From Rosa chinensis (taxonomy: Eukaryota; Streptophyta; Magnoliopsida; Rosales; Rosaceae): a DNA stretch of 64,000 bases. A program made the translations under genes and the position numbers. Location of the stretch: the NCBI RefSeq assembly GCF_002994745.2, contig NC_037090.1, positions 10,227,501-10,291,500 of the forward strand. The letters run 5' to 3'. The notes beneath the pieces are model-generated. The model had not been told where the DNA came from, searched no databases, and was given only the letters and a program-made list of their open reading frames with translations. Below are positions 43,384 to 55,140 of the stretch, in pieces (the stretch's first letter is position 1; the number at the start of each line of letters is the position of its first letter).

Positions 43384-44496
43384 TTTTTGAAATGGGGCTG
43401 GTGCGGCTGCCCTCAAGCCTTGATTAATGAAATTGCAGAATACAAGGGGGGGACATAGAGCCTGAACCCCAAATTACAATAAGCATAAGAAGAACATCTT
43501 GAAATAATACCAAGATTCTCCACAAAATCTATGTATTCTAACAAGCACCAATTAGCAAAGAGTGCACGAATGGCTACTCCATTTGCTTTGACATAGCGGT
43601 GACATACCGGAAAGATAACTCTATCACGAAGAAGCATCATTAAAAATAGCACAGCTTTCCCACTATGTTGCCGCATGGAAATAAATCCGGCGACACTCAA
43701 TTTCATCCTGCCACTAGGAGGTTGCGTCCATTTGATCAAGCAAATAGCTCGCCGCCCCTTTAGGCCAGTCAAGGCACACAGAGTGTGCATACCGGGACAA
43801 AGCCCATTTCGCCCTAACCAAGGGTGGTAGGGATTTATTTTCGGCATAGAGCCGTAGCATGCTATAAGTAAATAATAATTAAGCAAAACAAAAAATATAA
43901 TATGGTCAAAGCCCAGACCAACAAGATGGTCAAAGCCCAGACCCGATGTTCAAACGGCCCAAGCCGAGATCGGATGCAGAACTGACAGATTGCCGGCGCC
44001 TCCCCTGTCGACCATCCACCTGCAGCCGCGCCGACATCCACCGTCCGACCAGCCACCCCACCCTTCCAGAGATCAGAGTCAGAACATCCCACCCCATGAC
44101 CGATCCGATCTGAATAGATCGAGTCCACTCGATCTGATCTGCCACCAGAGAATTGCAGCGACGCGACCGCCCGGTCACCACCCACAGGAGATCTCCGACC
44201 CCGCCACACCGCCGCAAAACATTCGCACTCCTTCCTATGGTCAGGCGACCCCGACCCCGACACCCAACCATCCACCCGCCGCAGCCCTTTGCCATTAAAT
44301 CTTCCAGCAGCCAACGTTGCCACTCTGCAACCATCTTTCCGACTGGACCATGTAAACCAGGCCACACGGACCCTTCTAGCCCGTCCGACGACGCCGCCGC
44401 GAGGGCGTGCCGTCGGACCGAGCATACAATTCCACGGAAGACTCGCCACCTAGGGTTTTTGGAGAGAGCTCAATTGCCCACTAAGTGGCCTTATGG
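43384..44496 (-). mobile_element. Internally deleted LINE derivative (first of a head-to-head pair)
   Basis: Minus strand, poly-A end as a T-run at 43381-43388, with an 11-bp TSD tttttgtcttt at 43373-43383 and 44497-44507. The 5' part is GC-rich with Gly/Arg-rich translation. The 3' part (43886-43413) retains pieces of a LINE RNase H domain ('IKWTQPPSGRMKLSVAGF', 'CHRYVKANGVAIRA') with frame damage. Nothing between encodes reverse transcriptase, so the middle is deleted. It starts with 'gctctctccaaaaaccct', as its partner does. Confidence 0.75.
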
Positions 44497-44548
44497 TTTT
44501 TGTCTTTACAAAAACACAAAATTTAAGATACTAGAAAATGAAACATAG

Positions 44549-45680
44549 GTTTCATCTCTAAATGCTCTCTCCAAACCCTCGACTCCCCGTTCTTGGGGTT
44601 CTCCAATGGCTGCCAATGCCGGCCTCCTCTCTCAGGGGAGTTCTTCTCTCCATATTTCATGGCCTTTCAGCCCTCCAAAGCCATCTCTTTTTGGCAAACT
44701 CCCAACCACATCAATCTCTCCAGCAGATTGAATAGATCGACCCAAGTCTCCGTTTTTCTCAAGAGAAATCTCGGACGAAAACTGAACTATGGTGTTGGGG
44801 CAGTATGGCCTTCCAGTGTCTGATTGTTGGGATGGATATTTCAGGTCGGGCCAGGCCACGACTAGGGCGGCTCAAGGATGTGTGGTCGAAATTGAGATTA
44901 CTGAGCAGATCCAAGGAGCTGCTAGGGTGATGGGATACTATGCTCTTTGATCCGCGGTGGTCGGATTTATGGCGAAGTCACTAAGGCACATGATGTTGGC
45001 GTTCACGGCAACAACGACGGCGTAAAGATATCAAAACACGGTGGCTTGGGCTTTGAGTTTGAGGGTTCGACATCAGGCCGGCCGGCAGCCTGTAAGTGCG
45101 GCGGCGATGGTTATGGGTGCAGGAGAAGGACGACGGGATTTGAGTTGGGTGCCCATATCACTTCCAAGGCCCAATGTGCGGCCCAAATCTATTGGGTGGC
45201 CCAACTCATGTCCAAGACCCAGATTAGTTGGAACACTTTGGGCGTCCAAGTTTTTTTTGGATACTTCTTGTATTTGGGCCTATTTGTGGACCAAACTCAT
45301 GGACTCTAATCTTTAGGGTTTCATATTTGGGATCCCAGAGGGTTATTTCGAACTACATATGTGTTTGTCACCTATGGTACTAGCGAATCTTCTGGAGCAG
45401 TACTGAAGGAAGATTCAAGCTATTCTGTAATGGCAGAGCATGGAGTGTTCAACGAATTGACCTATTTCTATGTACCACTGTGGGTACTACCACATCTTCT
45501 TGTTCTATCTGTATATAGCAGCGGAAGGGTATGTAACGGCCATTCTGGCTTGAGGCTAGCACAAATTTCTCTTGTTTGGATTATGCTCCAGAGAGTGTTA
45601 TAGATATGTTACGATATGATTGTAATCAACTCTATTGAGTTCTAATCTATAAAGTTATTTCCTTGATTAAAAAAAAAAAA
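44549..45680 (+). mobile_element. Second LINE derivative, plus strand
   Basis: About 1.13 kb between a TSD 'aaaatgaaacatag' at 44535-44548 and 45677-45690, ending '...ttatttccttgattaaaaaaaaaa'. Its start 'tgctctctccaaaccct' resembles the 5' end of the neighbouring minus-strand element. It has a GC-rich interior with only short ORFs (such as 44947-45309) and no reverse transcriptase, so it is non-autonomous. Confidence 0.75.
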
Positions 45681-45801
45681 TGAAACATAGAGTATTAATT
45701 GTAAAATGGGAAATGTGAATTTCGCTCCTTTTTTTTTTTGGAATAATAACCTTTTTTTTAAAATAGATAACAAACATTTATTTAAAGGAACAAAAGAATT
45801 A

Positions 45802-47524
45802 GGCATAATAGCCAAATTACCTCTATCTTTTCTCATGACTATCAATTTACCCCCTGACATTTCAATTTTGATTATTTACACAATTGCACCCTCACTTTTC
45901 TAATTATCACTGATTTACACATTATTGTTAACTTTAAGCCATCCAATTTATCTATTAACTTGGTTAGCACGTGAATGCATCTTCGTCACGTGTAGTTTAA
46001 AAGACGAAGATGAGTTTAGAACAATAGTTCTAAGCATCTCTTTGTCTTCATCTATATACACTAAGTTTTATATCCTAACCAAAAGAAAAACATCAGTGCC
46101 TAATAAGAAGGTTTTGTTGTGTCACCCACCAGGTATTATCGAACCGTACCTACCATTTATCATTTGATAATCTAGTATTTAAACTGGGTAGTAAAAATAA
46201 AACTCATTTGATATACAAGCGGCCTAACAACACTTCTAACATGATATCTACATTATAGGCCCCCCAAAAAAATTGCATTTATATTTAGTAACGATATCGA
46301 TCATTCAAGGATGTTCGTCCATCATTAGATTGTCCTACATGAGCCATGAAGATATATACAAGTTAGTAAAAGAGATTTCTCATCTAAGAGAGGTAGGGGA
46401 AAAAAACAAAATAATTACCCAGTTAATGGAATCAAATTAGCTCTACCTTCATGTAGTCATTGACAGGCACGGATCCAGGGGTGGGCTGAGCTGTGCTGCA
46501 GACACCTCAACATTTTGGAGAAAAAAAATTTATTATATATATATATATATGCTGCAACAAACCAACAACTCTCTTTTTTTTCTCCCCTTTTCTCCTCGTC
46601 TGTTGTCCCCTCCTCACCTTTTCTCCCCTTCTCTCCTCTTTTCTGTCTTATCTCCCCTCTTATGTGACTCCCCTCCTCACCTTTTCTCCTCCTTTCTGTC
46701 TTTTCTCCCCTTTTCTCCTCTTTTTGTCGTCCTCTCCTCACCTCTCTCTGCACATCAGCGTCGGTCTCTCACCTCTCTTTCTACCAAGTCACTCACTCCT
46801 CTCCTCAGCACTCTACTCTCATTCTCTCCACTTTATTGAGGTATGAATTTTTCTGATGAAATTAGAATGTGATTTAGGTTAGAATTTGGGTATTTCTAGT
46901 TTTGTTGATATAAGGGATCATTAATATTGTTGACTCATCTTCTAAGCATGTATCTGAGTTAAAATCTATTCAAGAAGTTGAAGTTGTGGAACAAATTGCT
47001 GTTGGGGAACTTGAAACTGGAAAGTGAGCTAACCAGAGACATGCAATTTGCAAAAAGCTGGAGCTACTAAGTGGAGTTCAAGGTATTATTCTATCAAGAA
47101 CTTGATGAAATTGTACAACTCAACTAGTTCAGTCTTGAAAAACATGATAGATAATGGACTCAATAGAAAAAAATACGTGGAGAGGTTTGGGGGCTTCTAA
47201 AGCTCTTAGATCATTTGACAAGTGTTATGCATTTGAGATATACCATCAAAACGAAATAGAATCTGCCCAATTTTTAAGAATAATTTTTCTTGCTAGCATA
47301 AGGTCAATTTAGCACACCTCAAATTTAATTCCTGGTTCCGTACCTGGTCATTGACAAGATGAAAATGCCCCTCACGTGCTAACCAAGTTAACGGAGTCAT
47401 TGGATGGAAAGTCTATAAGTTAAAGGTAAGTTGTAAATAGGCAACGGTTAGAAAAGTTGAGGGTAAATGGACATCTATAGAAAAAGTCGGGGTGGGGGTG
47501 GTATGGTAATTTGGCTATTTTGCC
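45802..47524. mobile_element. MULE interrupted by a hAT element
   Basis: TIRs of about 190 bp begin 'ggcataatagccaaattacc' on the left and, reversed, 'ggcaaaatagccaaattacc' on the right. They share 'ttaacttggttagcacgtga'. The 9-bp TSD is aaagaatta (45793-45801) versus aaataatta (47525-47533), 8 of 9. No captured gene is recognised in the 460 bp of its own interior. Its right interior is replaced by the hAT insertion. Confidence 0.82.
46464..47346 (+). mobile_element. Non-autonomous hAT element with transposase relic
   Basis: TIRs 'caggcacggatccagg' and, reversed, 'caggtacggaaccagg'; perfect 8-bp TSD gtcattga at 46456-46463 and 47347-47354. Length is 883 bp. After a TC-rich tract, 46930-47200 contains frame-broken pieces of a ZMYM/DUF4371-type hAT transposase ('RYYSIKNLMKLYNSTSSVLK', 'NMIDNGLNRKKYVE'). 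The catalytic region is incomplete. Confidence 0.88.
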
Positions 47525-47533
47525 AAATAATTA

Positions 47534-48224
47534 CAATGTTAGATGTCCATATATGGGCTACGAAGATTACAGTAGATGCCCATACGGGCTGCCGAACAAC
47601 AACACGGAAGGGAAAAGGACCAAGAAGCACCCAAGATCCAATCTGACAAGCAACCCAAGCATGAAAGCCACCAAATCGATTAGCACCATCGAGAGAAAAA
47701 CACAAAAGGCAACATTTCCAATCTACCCATATCAATAAGCTCATAATCTAACACAGAGACGCACCAACCTCGTCCCTCCGACTGTAACCACCAAAATCGA
47801 ACTAGAGAACATAAAGATAGAGATACAACAAACATCGAACTGATCGATTATTGATAAATTGCGGGAAGCTGCAATGATTGACAGTGATTGCAGACAAATA
47901 TAAATCAGCAAAGTCGGTGAAAAAGCAAAAATATGGGTTGTGAATCAGACAAAGAAAAGATTAAGGAAAGAAAGAAAATCAAAAGAACGTGTGGGTGCAT
48001 GGAACGAATAAAGAAGAGATTGAGAAATGTGGAAATGATTGATAAAATTGTATCATAGATGAAGAAGAAAAACCAGAAGAATCATAATAAAACAGACAAA
48101 CAGACGGAAAACAATACACATAAAAACAAGTCTAAAGACAGGCGAGCACATAACAATGGCTACAAACTATTAAATAGTTTGTGGATTGATATGTCTTGCT
48201 TTCTCTCGTTTCTCTTCATGTAAA
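47534..48224. other. Spacer
   Basis: No supported gene; short ORFs only (for example 47475-47744 minus, which partly overlaps the MULE end). Confidence 0.55.
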
Positions 48225-48700
48225 TGTTAATGGTGGATCATGCTGCTATTAAGCACAAGGAAGACATCGCCTATTGCCTATTACAATATTTTCTTTTTGG
48301 TGGCCGGGTGCTGCTAGGGCAGAAGGAGTTGACTTAGTTTTCCTACTTGTTCTGGATTACACATTCCTAGCCTACTTAGTAATTGTTTTTATTTTAGTAG
48401 AAAAAAGTTCCAATGACTTATACGATCAAGATAGGGACATAAGGTGTGGTAGTAGATCATCTCCGAATCATTAAACAGAGAAAGCAATTGAGATCTTGAG
48501 AGTTGATGAGAATTTCTTGTGAGAGATTCTTATATTCTTCTTTTTCTACAGTGTAGCCCAAGCAATCTGGAGATGTAGGAAAACTTTGTTGAACATCGTT
48601 AACAAGCTCCTATGTTTGTGTTAATTTACTCAATTGTTATCTAATTATATTTTACACTTGACTGCTTCCACAAGAGGGATTCTACGTCGAATTCTTAACA
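48225..48700 (+). repeat. Possible solo Copia LTR
   Basis: 'gatgagaatttcttgtgaga...' to '...tctacgtcgaattcttaaca' (48506-48700) matches, in inverted orientation, 54000-54190 next to a Copia gag relic. This marks it as the 3' half of an LTR. The left limit is a guess at 'tgttaatgg', and no matching TSD was found. Confidence 0.4.
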
Positions 48701-50441
48701 TACAATTAGGGCTGCCACTTGGTTTGATAATTATCAAACCGACCGAACACCGACCGATGTTTTAGGTTTGGTAAATCGACTTTTTGGTAATCGAAACCGA
48801 TAAGGCCGAAATTAAAAATTACCGAAAAGTTGGTTGGTTTTCGTAAACACCGTATCTACCGATTATCTAAATATTAGTTTTATATACTATAATTTTCAAT
48901 ACACATACATATATACTAAAAAGTAAATGTGAGCCTCGAAAAAATGTATCGAGCTTGAGGGGGGATCATGTGACAAATTGTTCAACCATCTCGATAAACG
49001 TTAAGTTGCTCGAGAATATTTTCAGAAATTTTCATAAAGTAAAAACCTTAATTTGAGAGTTGGATAATAAAGTACACAACACAACGAGTTCGTGGAAATT
49101 TTTTTCGGGATATTTTTCGGATACCTGAGCTATTTATCATGGATGTCCGAAGTTTTAGGATTTTGGAAATTAATTCAAGAAACAGAAAACAAGTGGAGCG
49201 ATCCTAGCCATCCACCGCTTGATCCTAGCCTTCCATCGGGAGCTCTAACCCGAGAAGCAGCGCGACCCTACGAAGTGACCAGGCCAGAACTTCCAAGTTC
49301 GGCCACCCCACGACGGCACGCGGGCACCCACGTCTTCGTCTCACTGTCGCCTACCTCCCTGTAGCCTCTGATCTTCCACGCACTGAACGGAGAAGGAGAC
49401 TCAATGACTGGAAGCTCCGGGACCTCTTTGGCAATTCCCGGCGATTCCGACCACCATTTTGGCTACCTGTGGTATGAAACATCATCCCCTCGTCATGCTC
49501 TACAAGCCCGTCCAATTAGTTTTGGAAATTGATCGGGTTTTATTGACTTTGTTTCTGGGTTTGGTATCGGGCAGCCATGTTGTTGGTCACCGGCGACTTC
49601 TCCAACGCGTCTAGGTGTCCTCAACTCATTCTTCGACGGTCATCATCGTCCTGGAACCCGAAAATGTGGAAGGTTGAGTTGAAATAGGTGGTCGGGCTAC
49701 GTTCACAGATAGTGTCGGGTACGTTCTGCAAAACGTGGCCAATGGTGGCAGTTTCAATTTTTCTGGTAACCTCGTCTCTTCGATTTGGTGTTGTGAGTTA
49801 GAAACTAATTCCTAGTCTTGTCTATAAACCCAGAGTTCGTCAAATTCGAAAACTGACGAGAAAGAAGGATCAGCTCATCATCGAGTTTCAATTAGGACGC
49901 CGCTGCAAGGAAGTTTGAATTCCAGTGGGTAAACTAGACAGAATGAAGGTAAATTCGATGGTTTTGTCAAATTTGTTAATCCCTGAAAGTTGAGAAATTG
50001 TGGTGGCTATGCGATGTTGTTTGCATGTGCAGAGTGGGTTGGTTGTAACTTGATTTGAATTGATGAGGTTGTGTAGTTTGGTGATTTAAGTTTGTTCTGG
50101 TTATTTGAGCTGGGAGCTTTGTTGGTGTTGCTAAGGCAGGTTATTTGAAATGATTGTGGAATAATTGAAAAATGGTCAAGCTTGGGTGTCCTTACTAGTT
50201 TTGGACCACATTGTGTAGAAATTGGAAGGCTTGGGTGTCCATAGTAATTCTATCGGAATTGCTACATGACGGAACTTGAAATAGAAGTAAGGTTGAGTGT
50301 TGAACAAATTGAGATAAATCGTTGACGAAATTGGAAACATGATCTTTGCTTGTGCATATGTTAGATTAATAGCAAGTAAAGAAAAGAAATTTTATATGTT
50401 GGGTGACCTTAGTAAATTGGGTGCACTCAACATATATGTTT

Positions 50442-50545
50442 GGTCAAACGTGGTCAAATTGGTCAATGTTGGTCAAATTGGTCAAAATGGTCAATCTTGG
50501 TCAAACCATGAAAGGGTAGTCAAACTTTGGTCAACTCCTGGTCAA
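50442..50545. repeat. GGTCAA array in the solo LTR
   Basis: Nine copies of ggtcaa in 104 bp, spaced about 10-13 bp. On the minus strand each is ttgacc, a W-box core recognised by WRKY factors. Confidence 0.85.
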
Positions 50546-51413
50546 ACAAGAAAAAGTTGGTTTGGACAATTTATTAATCGTCGAAATTTCATTTAGTTGT
50601 TCAATGAGATATTAACCGTCGAAATGTCGGAATCTAGGACTCCAGTTACCTGAAGAACGGAAGGTTCGCGACTTTCGGAATACGTGAGAGAAAGCATTGA
50701 AATCCAGGTAGGGATTCAGGACTCTCCTCAGTTAGTTGTTTTCTTATATTGTGTTAAAATGATGCATATTTGGTGGTATGGTTTGGTTATGTTAAAAATG
50801 CAATGCCTACTAACCAAATCGTGAGAAATGTGATGGCTTGGGAGCGAAATGGGCACTTGCTTCCTGTGAGGGGCATTTTGATCGAAGTTGTATGGCAGTG
50901 AAAATTCATTGGTAAGGACCCAAAACTTTGCCCATTCGTCTGAGTAAGCAGCAACTAGGCCCAGCAGACCTCGAAGGATAATAAGTCTTAAGAAGAATGC
51001 TGTTGATTTCTTCCCAGCAGATCCTCTCCATGTTCACGGCAGTGAATTAGTGTGCAACTTTAGTAAAGGCCTGACAAGATGTGCGTGGCGTGGGAGCTAG
51101 AAAAGAATGAGTTTCGGAAGAAGATATTCCGGTGGTGATTGGTAGATTGGTTAAAGTATTCGGTATAAAGGATGTGGGTTTGGAATGGTAGAGGACTAAG
51201 GATGGATTTTGGGAGAGAAGAAGCATGGTCGAGAAGATCTTTCTACAATCAAGCATGATAAGTTTGAATCTACATGGAGGTAAAGAGTTTATGGAATTGG
51301 AAATGGTTTCTGGGAGAATGATGGAATTGCTTGGGCTGTTTAGTGGTTAGCTTGTGCCTCTTCTTTCACAGCAGCTATAACCATCAATTTATAGAGTTGT
51401 GGTGGCTTAGGTC

Positions 51414-51530
51414 TGCTGCTGTTCCAGGAATCTTGCTACTGTAATCCCAGAAATCCTGCTGCTGTAATCCCAGGAATCATGCTGCCGTGTGACTCTAGGA
51501 TTCCCGCTGCTGTGCTCCCAAGAATCGTGT
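51414..51530. repeat. ~28-bp tandem repeat
   Basis: Four degenerate copies of 'ctgctgctgtaatcccaggaatc'-type units. Confidence 0.8.
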
Positions 51531-51710
51531 TCCAAGATTTGCTGCTGGAAAAAGGGAAGTCAAAGGTGGAGAATTGGTATTTGCGTAAAAGGATGTGGTA
51601 TAGTATTTGAGATGTATGGTTTTTAAGTAAAATGGTTTGGTGTTGGGTAAAAGAAGTGTTGTCATAATTAAGGATTTTTTGGTTCTTTCTTCTTCACTTA
51701 CCCATAATCA

Positions 51711-51900
51711 GAATTGGGCTGTTGGGCTTGAATTTCGGTCCCCAAGTCCGAAATTACCAACAAGCCTAAAACTAATAATGGGCCTCAAATGCATGAATGA
51801 GCCTAAAAAGAATTGGGCTGTTGGGCTTGAATTTCCGTTACCTTCCACACCACCCGTTCTTGCGAGCCCCAAATGCATGAATGTGGCTGGGGTCCACATG
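51711..51900. repeat. ~100-bp direct duplication
   Basis: Two units each begin 'gaattgggctgttgggcttg' (51711, 51811) and each end in 'aaatgcatgaatg'. Confidence 0.8.
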
Positions 51901-53165
51901 CGTGGCATGATGATTGTCAGTATAATTTGCTTATTGGGCTCGAGAAATGAATTGGGTCTGATAGCTGGATTTTTGGGCATTAACACTTCCTTGGGTTCGA
52001 TTCCCTAAACCTCTGGAGGGTTAGTTAAGCCGGTCGTCCTAGTATCCGCAATCACGGACTCGGTAAGTATGTGTAGCTAGGTAGTGGATGCTCTCACTAC
52101 ACTTACCTGGTTATAACTTAATTTGAGGTAAGGTCGTGTAGTGGGTCTATGGGACCGGCCATCAGGTAATGCTTGGATTTGGCGCCGTATTTTCTTAAGC
52201 ATCATGCATCGGTTTTCAAGTTGAAAAATGTTAAAGTTTATCGTTTCTTTAAATCTTTGGTTTAAGCATGTTTTCATATTGGAGCTCCAAACATTTATCT
52301 GTTGATTTTTAAACCTAGTCGAGTTAGAGTTCCTGTTGAGCAGCGAGGATGAAAGTTCACCCCTATAATTGTATGGATGTAGGTACTGTGCACTGGTGAC
52401 CGGACAATAGCGGACGGAGCTGGGTGTTCAGAACAAATTCGGTAAACCCTTGTCTGGAGTTTGTTCTAAATCCGATTTCTCGAACTTCGTGTTTCAGAGC
52501 TTATTGCTATTTAGTCTAGAGTCAAATTTAGTTGAATTCTTCTTCATTGGGATTCGTACCTCGTGTTAGCCTTTATTCAAGTTCTGGACAAATGACATAG
52601 ATTTCAGCAACTCAAGTTTTCACTTAAAAAATATTTGTAGTTTCCGTTGTGCTTATACAAAAAAATTTTCAAACAAAATGCCTAGCGATTCTCTAGGATG
52701 TAAATAAAGAGTTCGGTTTATGTTTTAGAGACTCGCGACACTGTAACGAGCTTAGGCTGGTGAGGTGCAGCTTGGGGCATTACAGTCAACATAAAAAATT
52801 TAATAATAGTATGAACATTACTACATTAATAGTACATGGTCAAATGTGGTTAAATAACCTAATTTTATTGAAAATGGCTAAAACTTGATCTCATATGTAC
52901 AAAAGAAAGCTATAATAAGTAGATGAATACAAAGTTTACGACTATAAAAATGAAAAACCTAATATTGTTCATTCTAATTTATATTGCAAAGAATTAGTTG
53001 TTCTAAAGTTGGTAATACCGAAAACCGACATACTGAATTTGGTAGATATGATTAACAATCGAAAATTTTGGTTGGTAATTGGTAGCTCAATTTTGAAACC
53101 GAAAGTTTTGGTTTTGAAGTTAGTAATACCTGTAACAGATTTGAACCGACGAAGTGATAGCCCTA

Positions 53166-53548
53166 CATGCAATGATGAGGTGTCACAACGAACATTCGGC
53201 TCTGATACCAATTATTGTGTTTGTCATCTGCATTGCATCACTTCACTATTTACAATCTCTCTTCATATGTTCAGGCTTCCCATAACACTAACACCCATCA
53301 AACTACTTTCCTAACTTGGACATGCTTTTACCTCTACCTAGTGCATAAACTTGGACCTTCCATGATTTTTGTTTGAGTTCTTGTTGAATGTTCTACCTCT
53401 ATTCTCCATAAAGAGTGCAAAATTTGAGAGATCTTTAGGGTTATTCTTTCGCGTCTCTTCATTCAGAAGAGTTTCACGCACATCATTAACCTTCTAATTC
53501 TTCATAGTCCCAGCTCTACTATAATCGAGTTCACAATCACATCTTAAT
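53166..53548. other. Spacer between hAT and Copia relic
   Basis: Contains 'ggctctgataccaa', the reverse complement of the usual initiator-Met primer site (53200-53213). It is probably an older LTR-element fragment on the minus strand. Confidence 0.4.
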
Positions 53549-53959
53549 CTAAAGGCATGTCAACAACATCAGCGCTTTGATGTGGTCATCAAATTTTATA
53601 TCTACATATGCTAGTTGCTTGCCTAACATATGTACTATTCCCAATTTCATTGTGAACAACCATTTCATTGAGTACAATTGTTGAACGACATTTGACTTCT
53701 TATACATTACCAATAAACTTCCATCATTCCCCTTTAACATGGTATCCTTAATCATCGTAGTACTTTATTCAAAAGCGATATTCAAAGGGTTCTAATCCAT
53801 CTCAATAAGCTCTTCCTGCTTCATGTCTTTTGGGGGCTTGATCAAGTCTTTGCAAGTTTTTTCATATTCAGATAGTCCTTAATTGATCTGGAATTTCCAT
53901 AGAGCAAAATTATTGTTGTCAAACTTGTTGACTTTCTTCTCAAAGCCATCTATGCTCAT
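53549..53959 (-). pseudogene. Copia gag relic
   Basis: From an ATG at 53959 the minus strand reads 'KFDNNNFALWKFQI', then after stops 'MIKDTMLKGNDGSLLVMYKK' and 'AYVDIKFDDHIKALMLLTCL'. These fit the start of Copia gag (DUF4219/UBN2 type; D-x-x-x-x-D-x-x-x-A-x-x-L-L-x-x-L-P). Several stops interrupt it. Nothing downstream of gag remains. Confidence 0.65.
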
Positions 53960-53984
53960 TATTCCACTCTAGAGCCTAAGCCCT

Positions 53985-54420
53985 AATACAAATCAGTTAG
54001 GAATTCGACCTAGAATCTCTGTCTTATGGAAGTAGTTAAGTGCAAAACAATATAGAACAATTGAATAAATAGACACAAACACAAGAACTTTTTAATGAGG
54101 TTTAGCAAATTTTCTTACGTCCTTGAGTTACTTGGGTTTCACAATAGAAAAAGAAGAATACAAGAATCTCTCACAAGAAATTCTCGCCAAATCTAGAGAT
54201 CTCGTTTGCTTTCTAGATAGCTATGCCCCTAATTACGGGTATCTAATTAACCCTAGTCTTATAAGATCGAGACTAGCTCCTAACTCCATAGATCCCAAGC
54301 AGTCCATGACAGATATCATGTTCGGGCTATTTTGGTTCATGGTTAATGAAGGGTTAGCTTGGCTTGGTTTATAAAATCTAGTGTTTATAGAGCGGTAAGC
54401 TTTAACTTTTTTTGTAGCCT
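53985..54420 (-). repeat. Copia LTR end and primer site relic
   Basis: Minus-strand LTR tail ('...tctaggtcgaattcctaac') followed by a degraded primer site and the gag start. It is the inverted relative of the 48.5-48.7 kb sequence. The LTR start was not located. Confidence 0.5.
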
Positions 54421-54477
54421 ACAATGAGTAGGAAACTACACAAATCCTTGTCTTATAAGTGTAGTCAGATCCACACA

Positions 54478-55140
54478 CACTACTAGCAAAAAGAGTAACA
54501 CACACAGATTTTAAATGCACTAACTCTCACACTGATAAAAAATCAATGGATTTTAACTTATAGATATAGACATCCATGAGAACTAAATGATTGGGTCCCA
54601 CACAAGAAAATGCATACACATTTACTCACTGAAATAGGTGTGTTTATATTTTATTTTTTCACAGATGTCTGTATGTACTGAGTATTTTGTTTATACTGAT
54701 ATCTGTGTAAAGCATTTATACACAGATACCTATAAAGATTGACAAAATTATAATTTTCAAAATTAGTTTTAATTCATAGAGACATTCGTTACAACGACTT
54801 CCACACTGTTGTTTGTGTGAATGTGAAATAGCTATTGATATCTATAAGAAGTTTTACACAGTTATCTGTAACAACTGCTACTTTCTCACATATATCTGTG
54901 TGAATATTTAATTGACATATGTGGATATGACATGTTTGCATCTCATACGGATGTAAGTATGTATTATTATTGTTAATATACATTGATATCGGTGTGTATT
55001 AAGGAATGTGAAAAATGGACTGATATATGTATGAAGTTTTACACAGTTATTTGTAGATTGTTACTTTCCCACAAATATCCGTGTGAATATTTGATTGACA
55101 CCTTATGAATATTTGATTGACATATGGATGTGATATGATA
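54478..55140 (+). mobile_element. One end of a CACTA-like element
   Basis: 'cactactagcaaaaag' resembles plant CACTA termini (cactacaagaaaa). It is followed by many short direct and inverted copies of an 'acacagatatctgtgt'-like motif (at least eight between 54504 and 55090), as in CACTA subterminal regions. No opposite terminus or transposase was found, so this is a remnant. Confidence 0.4.

Larger units (their letters stand above)
48928..52784. mobile_element. Large (3.86 kb) solo LTR
   Basis: Begins 'tgtgagcctcgaaaaaatg' and ends '...tggggcattaca'; flanks gtaaa (48923-48927) and gtcaa (52785-52789) match at 4 of 5. No repeat of its own ends and no protein domain lies within it, so it is a single LTR left by recombination or a non-coding element. 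LTRs this long suggest a Gypsy (Tekay-like) family; this is inferred from size and end sequences only. It holds three internal tandem repeats. Confidence 0.6.
48707..53165. mobile_element. Non-autonomous hAT element split by a solo LTR
   Basis: Ends 'tagggctgccacttgg' and, reversed, 'tagggctatcacttcg'. The 8-bp TSD is catacaat (48699-48706) versus catgcaat (53166-53173), 7 of 8. Without the nested LTR it is about 600 bp. Its subterminal 'ggtttggtaat'/'accgaaa' motifs recur on both sides. No transposase. Confidence 0.75.

Noticed and set aside
43862..44548. Long overlapping ORFs on both strands in GC-rich DNA
   Set aside because: They are inside the LINE derivative, with Arg/Gly/Pro-biased composition from GC richness and no domain.
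46493..46846. Overlapping Ser/Leu/Phe-rich ORFs
   Set aside because: Translation of a TC-rich low-complexity tract in the hAT element.
53200..53213. 'ggctctgatacca' considered as a tRNA gene fragment
   Set aside because: It is the reverse complement of an LTR-element primer site, with no cloverleaf around it.
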